Assembly: GCA_964536805.1 (NCBI GenBank)
Contig: CAZHYQ010000034.1
Coordinates: forward strand, 1 to 18,282
DNA from: Longilinea sp964536805
Lineage (GTDB): Bacteria; Chloroflexota; Anaerolineae; Anaerolineales; Anaerolineaceae
Length of the DNA stretch: 18,282 bases
Reading direction: 5' to 3'
A program made the translations under genes and the position numbers. The notes beneath the pieces are model-generated. The model did not search any database and was not told where the DNA came from. It worked only from the letters and a program-made list of their open reading frames with translations. Shown here in pieces: positions 12,893 through 18,282 of this stretch (position 1 is its first letter; every line of letters starts with the position of its first letter).

Positions 12893-14629
12893 TTATTTTG
12901 TTTGTTCACCGGCGTATTGGCGCGCCAGGTTCAAAGCTTCTTGCGCGGCCCGCAGGTTGGCTGCACTCTCGCCGCCCAACATTTGCGCCAGTTCCGCCTC
13001 GCGCGCGCTGCCGGTCAATTTTTCCACCTGGGTGGTCGTGCGCTCATTCTGCACCTGCTTGCTGACGCGGAAATGCCGGTCGCCAAAAGCGGCCAACTGG
13101 GGCAAATGCGTCACCACCAGCACCTGGTGGCGCCGCCCGAGCTGCCACAATTTTTCACCCACCACGGTGCCCACCCGGCCGCCGATGCCCTGGTCAATTT
13201 CGTCGAAGATCAGGGTCGGGATGTAATCGGCCTGGACCAGCACATTCTTGAGCGCCAGCATCAGGCGCGAGGTCTCGCCGCCTGAGGCAATTTTGACCAT
13301 CGGCTTAAGGCCCTCGCCCAGGTTGGGCGCAATGAGAAATTCCACCTGGTCCAGGCCGCTCTCGTCGAAGGAAACCATGCGACCATCCGGCAGCGGCAAG
13401 CCTTTGTCAGACGGTTCAAACTGCATATCCACGGCAAAACGCGCCCCGGCCATGCTCAAATCGCCCAGTTCGCGTTCCACGCTCCCGCCCAAACGGCCGG
13501 CCGCAGCCTGGCGCTGTTGTGAAAGCGTCCAACCCAACCCGGCCAGTTCTCGGCGCAGTTTTGTTTCCCGTTGTTCCAACTCGGCGATGCGTTCGCCGGC
13601 GTGGGCAATCGTTTCCAATTCCTCGCGCGCCCGTACCGCGAAGGCCAGCACGGCCGCCAGATCGCTGCCGTACTTGCGCTTGAGGTTGTGGATCAATTCC
13701 AGGCGTTCTTCAATCGTTTCCAGGCGGCGCGGATTGAACTCGATGCCCTCCAGGTAAGCGCGCAGATCGCGGCTCAAATCGGAGGCCAGATCGGACAGCG
13801 TTTCAGCCTGATCGCTCAAGGTCTGCTGGCTGGGATCGATGCGGCTCAGACTGGCCAGGGCTTGCGCCGCCTGCCCCAACAGGTCGGCCGCTGCCAGTGC
13901 TTCCGGGGAGCCCTCATCCAGGGCCGCCAGGGCCTGCTGCGAAAACGAGGCCAGGTTCTCGGCGTTTGCAAGGCGGTTGCGTTCCTGGCGAAGTTCCTCT
14001 TCCTCGCCGGGTTGCAGATTGGCAGCGTCGATCTCATTGGCTTGAAAGGTCAGCAAATCAGTCTTGCGGGCCGCGTCCAGTTCGCTTTGCCGCAGCGCCG
14101 CCAGTTCGCGCTGCACGGCGCGCAGTGCCTGGAAACCCTGCTTGTAAGCGTTCAAAGCCGCCTCAGTTCCAGCATAGCGGTCGAGCAGTCCCAGGTGCGA
14201 TTTGACTTGCAGCAGCGAAAGATGGTCGGCCTGGCCGTGAATGTCCACCAGGTAGGCGCCCAGTTCGCGCAGCAGGTTAAGCCCAACGCTGCGGCCGTTG
14301 ATGCGCGCCACCGTGCGTCCTTCGCGGCGCAGCTCGCGCGCCAGCGTGACCGTATCCGGCTCGTCCAGCAGGTCCTCGCGCTGCAATAGCGCATGGATTT
14401 CGGCCCGGCTGGCAGCCGGAATGCGAAAAACGGCTTCCAGGTTGGCGCGCTCGGCGCCGGCGCGGATGCTGGTTGCATCCGACTTGCCGCCCACCAGGGC
14501 CATGATCGCGTCCAGAATGATCGACTTGCCCGCGCCGGTTTCGCCGGTGAAGGTCATCAATCCCATATCCAGTTCCAATTCCAGGTGCTGGATGATGGCG
14601 AAGTTATCGATGCGCAGCTCAATCAGCAT
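12893..14629 (-). CDS. recN: DNA repair protein RecN
   Basis: RecN is an SMC-like ATPase that holds DNA together during double-strand break repair. The 578-residue product, slightly above the usual length of about 555, starts with the family N-terminus LRIDNFAIIQHLELEL. Walker A GETGAGKS lies at 29-36, central coiled coils at about 150-380, the signature ASGGETSRLMLALK follows, then Walker B TLIFDEIDQGIGG and a histidine-rich switch region (VTHLPQLAAFGD). AGGG lies upstream of the ATG at normal distance. It is the last gene of the ssb-to-recN cluster, 24 nt after the B-box gene, and the following 130 nt lead to a strong terminator. Confidence 0.96.
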   Translation of the reverse strand: MLIELRIDNFAIIQHLELELDMGLMTFTGETGAGKSIILDAIMALVGGKSDATSIRAGAERANLEAVFRIPAASRAEIHALLQREDLLDEPDTVTLARELRREGRTVARINGRSVGLNLLRELGAYLVDIHGQADHLSLLQVKSHLGLLDRYAGTEAALNAYKQGFQALRAVQRELAALRQSELDAARKTDLLTFQANEIDAANLQPGEEEELRQERNRLANAENLASFSQQALAALDEGSPEALAAADLLGQAAQALASLSRIDPSQQTLSDQAETLSDLASDLSRDLRAYLEGIEFNPRRLETIEERLELIHNLKRKYGSDLAAVLAFAVRAREELETIAHAGERIAELEQRETKLRRELAGLGWTLSQQRQAAAGRLGGSVERELGDLSMAGARFAVDMQFEPSDKGLPLPDGRMVSFDESGLDQVEFLIAPNLGEGLKPMVKIASGGETSRLMLALKNVLVQADYIPTLIFDEIDQGIGGRVGTVVGEKLWQLGRRHQVLVVTHLPQLAAFGDRHFRVSKQVQNERTTTQVEKLTGSAREAELAQMLGGESAANLRAAQEALNLARQYAGEQTK

Positions 14630-14653
14630 AAACCCGATCCCTGCTCTTGCCGT

Positions 14654-15202
14654 TTAGCGGCCCAAACGGATGCCGGTCAAACGGTAATAGAAGCTGGTTG
14701 TGACCAGCACGCAATAAGCGCCGCGGAAGAGCAGCGTGACCAGCGAACCGAGCGATCCGCCCATGAACAACGGCAGCAGCGCCACCATCAGCAGCGGCAG
14801 GCTGCCCACCACCACTGCCACGGTGGTCACCTGCCACAACAACTTGGAACGCCGCTTGCGCACCACCCAACGCACCGCCTCGGCAATCACCACACCTATA
14901 ATCGGCGCGGCCATCAGGATGAAGAACCACAAAAAGCCGGCCAGGTAGCTGCCAAGGAAGGACAGCACACCCGCTGTCACCACAGCCAGCGGAAAATCAT
15001 ACGGCCGGGCGGTATCAAAAATCTTTTGCTGCCCGCGGATGCATTCCTTGCAGCGGTAGCCGGTCGGCGTGAGCACGGCGCATTCGCTGCAGATGGGACG
15101 GTTGCAGCGGTTGCAGCGCAGGCTGGTTTCGCGCTGCGGATGGTTGTAACAATACAGGATCGGTTCGACGTTATCCAGGGTTGGCTTGTTTTCGAGGGTC
15201 AT
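14654..15202 (-). CDS. B-box zinc-finger membrane protein
   Basis: The 182-residue product has an N-terminal zinc finger of the B-box type (about 17-56): CYNHPQRETSLRCNRCNRPIC, then SEC and CKEC, with a regular Cys/His pattern. Behind it lie about four hydrophobic helices (about 70-90, 95-112, 125-148 and 150-172). Proteins with this zinc finger before membrane helices occur in many bacteria, sometimes fused to rhomboid domains; no rhomboid catalytic motif is seen here. The function is unknown. The ATG overlaps the nadK stop as ATGA (15199-15202), which implies coupled translation, and recN follows. Confidence 0.8.
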   Translation of the reverse strand: MTLENKPTLDNVEPILYCYNHPQRETSLRCNRCNRPICSECAVLTPTGYRCKECIRGQQKIFDTARPYDFPLAVVTAGVLSFLGSYLAGFLWFFILMAAPIIGVVIAEAVRWVVRKRRSKLLWQVTTVAVVVGSLPLLMVALLPLFMGGSLGSLVTLLFRGAYCVLVTTSFYYRLTGIRLGR

Positions 15203-16077
15203 CGCGTTCCACCGGCAGAAGGGTTTTTGTCCATATAGCGCGTCAGGTTGCGGTAAAAGTAGCCGCGGTCTTCAAAGCGGATAAAACGGGCGGTATGGTC
15301 GCTGGCGACCACGCGCACCTCGTCGCCGTTCTCCAGGTAAACCGGCGGATGCCCATCAACGCTGAGCACCGCCTGGTGGGTAGTCTGCACGCCCAGTCTC
15401 ACCTGCGCGCCTTCCGGCAAAATGACTGCCCGGTCGACCGACAGGTGCGGCGCGATGGCTACAATGAGCATGTTGCGCAGGTCAGGCGGCATGATCGGTC
15501 CGCCGACCGCCAGGGCATAGGCAGTGGAACCGGTGGCCGTGGCCACCAGCAAACCGTCTGCCACGTAACTGGCCAGTTCGAAGCCATCGATGTGCGCCGT
15601 GACCACGATGGGGCGTACGATTTGTCCGCGGGCCACCACCGCTTCGTTGAGTACCTGCCAGGTCCCCAGCCGGCGCCCGCCGCGCCAGTGTTCGCTGGTC
15701 AACATCATGCGTTCTTCCACCCAGTAGCGGCCGGCCAGCAGATCGGGCAGCCTTTGACGCCAGGTCTCGCGCTGCACCTCGATGAGAAATCCAAAATGTC
15801 CAAAATTGATGCCAAGCACCGGCATGCCCTGCGGCGCACTCAGGTGAACGGCGCGCAGCATGGTGCCGTCGCCGCCCAGCGCAATCATTAGGTCGAATGC
15901 GCCGGCTTGCAGCTCGCCGCGCAGTCCTTCATTTGAAACCGGCAGCGCCACCACATGGCTCACGCCCAATTCGCGCAGGGCATGCGCCACCAGTTTGCTC
16001 TCCGCGGCAGCTTCCGGCATTTGCGGCGGGCAAACCACCGCGATGCGATCAAAGGGAGGGGGTGTATTGGTTGGCAT
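15199..16077 (-). CDS. nadK: NAD kinase
   Basis: NAD kinase phosphorylates NAD to NADP in the cytoplasm. The 292-residue product has the catalytic GGDGT (near 67-71), then NFGHFGFLIEV (matching the N-x-G-x-x-G-F-L motif). The nucleotide-binding stretch DGLLVATATGSTAYALAVGGP (matching the family's D-G-x-x-x-x-T-x-x-G-S-T-A-Y) and a C-terminal beta region are also present. The start has no Shine-Dalgarno. It lies 7 nt after a perfect extended -10, so it can be expressed from its own leaderless transcript as well as by read-through from the Cas4-like gene 18 nt upstream. Confidence 0.95.
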   Translation of the reverse strand: MPTNTPPPFDRIAVVCPPQMPEAAAESKLVAHALRELGVSHVVALPVSNEGLRGELQAGAFDLMIALGGDGTMLRAVHLSAPQGMPVLGINFGHFGFLIEVQRETWRQRLPDLLAGRYWVEERMMLTSEHWRGGRRLGTWQVLNEAVVARGQIVRPIVVTAHIDGFELASYVADGLLVATATGSTAYALAVGGPIMPPDLRNMLIVAIAPHLSVDRAVILPEGAQVRLGVQTTHQAVLSVDGHPPVYLENGDEVRVVASDHTARFIRFEDRGYFYRNLTRYMDKNPSAGGTR

Positions 16078-16084
16078 CAGGATG

Positions 16085-16093
16085 ATTATACCA
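16085..16093 (-). promoter_or_regulatory. Extended -10 promoter of nadK inside the cluster
   Basis: TGGTATAAT on the minus strand, a perfect TG-n-TATAAT, fills the 18-nt gap before nadK, 7 nt from its ATG. A partial -35 (TTGCGA, 18-nt spacing) lies in the end of the upstream gene. Confidence 0.65.
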
Positions 16094-16095
16094 AT

Positions 16096-16611
16096 TTACA
16101 GTTTCTGGTCGCAAACCGAACGGAAACCGCATCTGGCACAGCGGCTTGCTTCTTCGTGCGAGCGGTCCGCCTCGCCGCGTTTTTCGGCCGCGCGCATCCG
16201 GTCGAGTTCTTCCAACAGGCGTTCCTGCCGGGCCGGGGTGTAATCGACGGCGAAGGTCCGGTCGCGGTAGCGCAGAATGCCGTAGGGCGGGCGTTTGCCG
16301 GTGGCCCGTTCCACCAGCAGGCAGTAGGCGAACAGTTGGAACAGGTGGCTGTCGTACGGCGCAGCCGGCGCCCAGGCGCTCTTGACTTCCACCGGGATGA
16401 TCTTGCCATCCTGTTCCACCAGGTAATCCGGCTTGCCGGTCAGGCCTGACTGCGCGTCATAAAAGGGTTTTTCAGGCCGCCCCCACAGCTTGGGGTCGGC
16501 ATAGATCACGCGCCCGCTTGGCAGCCCCGCCGAACGCTGTGCGCGGTTTCCCCACCACAGCAGTACCGCCGCCAGCAGTGCAGCCGCCAGCGCGGCCAGC
16601 CATAACCCCAT
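16096..16611 (-). CDS. Cas4/Dna2-like PD-(D/E)XK nuclease, C-terminal half, membrane-anchored
   Basis: From the ATG at 16611 the product has 171 residues. Residues 3-20 are a transmembrane helix. The nuclease part follows with GKPDYL (Asp62), VEVKS (Glu75, Lys77) and QLFAYCLLVE, the order of a RecB/Cas4-type active site. The C-terminus has CARCGFRSVC (Cys158, Cys161, Cys167), three of the four iron-sulphur ligands of Cas4-type proteins. The fourth cysteine and the motif-I histidine are in the preceding gene, which ends 1 nt before this start in another frame. The family acts on DNA ends. There is no CRISPR array or other cas gene nearby, so a role in general repair or in a membrane-bound process is more likely. 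Upstream codons in this frame give an unlikely Trp/Arg run. Confidence 0.75.
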   Translation of the reverse strand: MGLWLAALAAALLAAVLLWWGNRAQRSAGLPSGRVIYADPKLWGRPEKPFYDAQSGLTGKPDYLVEQDGKIIPVEVKSAWAPAAPYDSHLFQLFAYCLLVERATGKRPPYGILRYRDRTFAVDYTPARQERLLEELDRMRAAEKRGEADRSHEEASRCARCGFRSVCDQKL

Positions 16612-16612
16612 C

Positions 16613-16852
16613 TCAGCCCATCCAGCCCAGCGTAAGCGCGGCCACCGCCAGCGCCAGCGCCAACGCCAACAGCAGCCAGGCCAACAGGCGCGCAAAGCGG
16701 CCGGTCAGCACCTGGCGCCCGTGTTCGCGGTGATAGGCGCTGCCGCCAGCCAGTTCAGCCTGGTTTTCCGAGGCCACGCCCTGGCGCTGGTACCACCAGG
16801 CACGGCGGCAGTATTGAAATGTCCCGATTTCAGATGCCCGAATTGTCCGCAT
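16613..16852 (-). CDS. Cas4/Dna2-like nuclease, N-terminal half, with C-terminal transmembrane helix
   Basis: The 79-residue product begins like a Cas4-type protein: IRASEIGTFQYCRRAWWY holds the single N-terminal cluster cysteine (Cys15), and GGSAYHREHG supplies the RecB motif-I histidine (His41). A hydrophobic helix of about 22 residues ends the protein. The rest of the nuclease is encoded by the next gene. Either the two proteins pair through their membrane helices to complete one active site and one iron-sulphur cluster, or a single nucleotide change has split a gene with a helical hairpin in the middle. The start overlaps the translin-family gene by 23 nt; the frame is supported by homology-like motifs rather than a ribosome binding site. 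Confidence 0.7.
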   Translation of the reverse strand: MRTIRASEIGTFQYCRRAWWYQRQGVASENQAELAGGSAYHREHGRQVLTGRFARLLAWLLLALALALAVAALTLGWMG

Positions 16853-17513
16853 CCTGCGGTTGCACCCTGGGCAGTTCGCCCACGCCTGGCAAATGGGCTG
16901 CCAGTTCTTGCATGGCCTCGTGCAGACGCTGCTCGCGCAGGCTGGTGGTCAAATCGCCGCGCGTGCGCTCGACAATGCCGCGTACCAGGTCAGTCTGGCG
17001 GCGCAGCCCGTTGGTAATGGCATCGGGATAGTCCACCGTGATCAGCAGGGCATAAATTTCGTCCATGCAGGCCAGCAGGCGTTCGGCTTCGGCCGAATAA
17101 CCCTGCCGCAGGATATCGAGCGTCTTCCGGCGCAGTTCCCCGGTCACCTCGGCCAGCCCGTTCAGGTAGGTGGCATATTCAATGCCGAGCATTTCCGGTT
17201 TGGGCAGCGGAATGTTCTCGATGGCAGCCACCGTTAGGCTGGCCTCGGCAAATTCCTTGATTGCATCCTGGGTATAGCCCGCGTAGAACAGGTCGGGGAA
17301 AGCGGCCAGGTCCTTTTTTAACGAGTCGACCAGCACGTGGGCCTCGCGCAGGTGTTCGTGCGCCAAATCGCTCTCGCCGCGGTGAATGGCGCGGATGGTC
17401 TGGGCGGCGTGCCGCGTGAGCGCGCGCGCCTGCATTAATGCCTGGTCGCGCGCCTTGTTGCGCGCTTCAAAATCGGCATGAACCTGTTCGGAAAGATCGG
17501 CAAAGAAATCCAT
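16830..17513 (-). CDS. Translin-family protein (COG2178-like)
   Basis: The 227-residue, mostly helical product resembles the archaeal/bacterial translin-like family. It has an N-terminal helix rich in Arg and Glu with TIRAIHRGESDLAHEHL, the central YAGYTQDAIKEFAEA, then YLNGLAEVTGELRRKTLDIL and the C-terminal TVDYPDAITNGLRRQTDLVRGIVERT. Translin-type proteins form ring- or barrel-like oligomers that bind single-stranded DNA or RNA; the eukaryotic translin/TRAX complex is a ribonuclease. Whether this one has catalytic residues cannot be settled from sequence alone. It sits between a DUF3467 protein and the Cas4-like pair, downstream of ssb, which fits a single-stranded nucleic acid role. It overlaps the next gene by 23 nt. 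Confidence 0.75.
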   Translation of the reverse strand: MDFFADLSEQVHADFEARNKARDQALMQARALTRHAAQTIRAIHRGESDLAHEHLREAHVLVDSLKKDLAAFPDLFYAGYTQDAIKEFAEASLTVAAIENIPLPKPEMLGIEYATYLNGLAEVTGELRRKTLDILRQGYSAEAERLLACMDEIYALLITVDYPDAITNGLRRQTDLVRGIVERTRGDLTTSLREQRLHEAMQELAAHLPGVGELPRVQPQDADNSGI

Positions 17514-17535
17514 TAAAGTGTCCAGTTACAAAGGA

Positions 17536-17565
17536 TTCACCCGCCCGGTTTTTCGGGCGGGTGAA
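17536..17565 (-). other. 12-bp hairpin encoded by the last codons of the DUF3467 gene
   Basis: TTCACCCGCCCG (17536-17547) and CGGGCGGGTGAA (17554-17565) are perfect complements with a 6-nt loop. The hairpin covers the last nine codons and the stop. No T-run follows on the minus strand, so it is unlikely to be a full terminator. It could slow polymerase, stabilise the upstream mRNA, or be a processing site between ssb-DUF3467 and the rest of the cluster. Confidence 0.55.
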
Positions 17566-17857
17566 TATTGCGGAATAAATCGGATGCCAGCGGGCTTTCG
17601 CCCGGCAGCTGGATGACCCCGTTGGCTGCTTCGTAGCGCGCCAGGTTTTCCATCAAAGCGCGCAGCAGTAGTTTGGTGGCCGGCGGCGACATGACCACCC
17701 GCGCTTCCACCTTGGACTCCTGTCCTGGCAGCAGATGGGTGAAATCGAAAACGAAGTCAGCCAGCGAATGGCTGATGCGCACCACGTTGCTGTAAACGAT
17801 GTCTAAATCAGCGGGCAGCTCCATGGGCGGAAGGCCGTGCGGGTTTGGCTCGCTCAT
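17537..17857 (-). CDS. DUF3467 domain protein
   Basis: The 106-residue product matches the pattern of the DUF3467 family of small conserved proteins of unknown function: IVYSNVVRISHSLADFVFDF, then a variable loop, ARVVMSPPATKLLLRALMENLARYEAANG. It starts 5 nt after the ssb stop with no clear Shine-Dalgarno, so it is probably coupled to ssb. Its C-terminal HPPEKPGG is read from a perfect hairpin. No signal peptide or membrane helix is seen. The link to ssb is positional only. Confidence 0.8.
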   Translation of the reverse strand: MSEPNPHGLPPMELPADLDIVYSNVVRISHSLADFVFDFTHLLPGQESKVEARVVMSPPATKLLLRALMENLARYEAANGVIQLPGESPLASDLFRNIHPPEKPGG

Positions 17858-17862
17858 GGCAG

Positions 17863-18282
17863 TTAGAAGGGAATATCTTCGTCGCCGCTGGCGGGTACGG
17901 CGGCTCCTTCTTCACTGTAATCGCCGCCGCCACCACTGGTTTCGCTGCGGGTAGAGAGGAAGCGCACGGCCGTTGCGCTGATTTCAAAGGATGCGCCTTC
18001 GGTGCCGTCCTGCTTTTTCCAGATGCGCGGTCCGCCGGTTTTCGGGTCAGGGGTCAGGCGGCCTTCCACCAAAACCATGGAACCCTTCTTGAGGTACTGG
18101 TTGGTGGATTCAGCCTGTTTGCCCCACACCGAAATGCGGAACCAGGTGGTCTCTTTGGTCTTTTGACCGTTGGCATCGGTCCACTGGCGGTCGGTAGCCA
18201 CATTGAAACTGGTGACTGCCTGCCCGTTGGGGGTGTAGCGCATTTCGGGATCGCGTCCCAGCCGGCCTACGATGGTGATATG
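17863..18282 (-). CDS. ssb: Single-stranded DNA-binding protein (5' end outside window)
   Basis: SSB coats single-stranded DNA during replication, repair and recombination. The frame stays open to the window edge, and the first visible residues HITIVGRLGRDPEMRYTPNG match the SSB N-terminus, so only the first few codons are missing; the internal ATG at 18243 is not the start. The OB-fold continues with VTSFNVATDR, TTWFRISVWGKQAE and YLKKGSMVLVEGRL. A short Gly/Glu linker leads to the acidic tip DEDIPF, the peptide by which bacterial SSB recruits partner proteins. It is the first visible gene of the cluster that runs to recN. Confidence 0.95.
   Translation of the reverse strand, partial: HITIVGRLGRDPEMRYTPNGQAVTSFNVATDRQWTDANGQKTKETTWFRISVWGKQAESTNQYLKKGSMVLVEGRLTPDPKTGGPRIWKKQDGTEGASFEISATAVRFLSTRSETSGGGGDYSEEGAAVPASGDEDIPF

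Noticed and set aside
13571..14389. Plus-strand open frame of 272 codons opposite recN
   Set aside because: It is the mirror frame of a GC-rich coding sequence. RecN motifs on the other strand are unambiguous.
16096..16852. CRISPR-Cas system suggested by the Cas4-like genes
   Set aside because: No spaced repeats and no other cas gene occur in the window. Many Cas4/Dna2 relatives act outside CRISPR.

Overview
The window looks like a chromosomal segment of a member of the Chloroflexota, most likely Anaerolineae-like. This is inferred from GC-rich coding sequence, secreted and lipoproteins with long Thr/Pro-rich tails, an archaeal-type translin-family protein, a membrane-anchored Cas4-like nuclease, an RNHCP protein and a MutS2 with a Smr domain. 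I see no tRNA, rRNA, CRISPR array, insertion sequence or prophage gene. The taxonomy is inference, not a database result.

Layout. Positions 1-2989 (minus strand) hold a compact operon: maf, a lipoprotein class B penicillin-binding protein, and the first 18 codons of an RsgA-like GTPase cut by the window edge. Positions 3000-3724 hold a 31-residue single-helix membrane protein (minus) with a strong ribosome binding site and its own terminator, in otherwise non-coding DNA. Positions 3725-7029 (plus) carry two cell-envelope genes, an LCP-like lipoprotein and a secreted protein with a lytic-transglycosylase-like domain, ending in a terminator. Positions 7063-8172 (minus) are an AmmeMemoRadiSam-type radical SAM enzyme, divergent from mutS2 (8425-10839, plus). 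mutS2 converges on the rsgA-RNHCP pair (12365 to 10939, minus).

Positions 12366-12892 are non-coding but rich in structure. They contain a promoter, a possible nine-residue leader peptide, a multi-hairpin leader and a terminator just before rsgA, plus a possible separate small RNA downstream of recN. I regard this as the best candidate for an undescribed regulatory element.

Positions 12893-18282 (minus) form one tightly packed cluster in transcription order: ssb, a DUF3467 protein, a translin-family protein, two halves of a Cas4-like membrane nuclease, NAD kinase, a B-box zinc-finger membrane protein, and recN. Several junctions overlap (ATGA or longer), which suggests translational coupling. 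Most of these products act on nucleic acids (ssb, translin, Cas4-like, recN), so the cluster may be a DNA/RNA processing unit, with the NAD kinase and membrane zinc-finger protein travelling along.

Two genome-level habits stand out. Several genes have a good (often extended) -10 box only 7-12 nt before the start codon and no Shine-Dalgarno, which points to leaderless or near-leaderless mRNAs. Several intergenic gaps carry short modular repeats with 7-, 8- and 15-nt periodicity.
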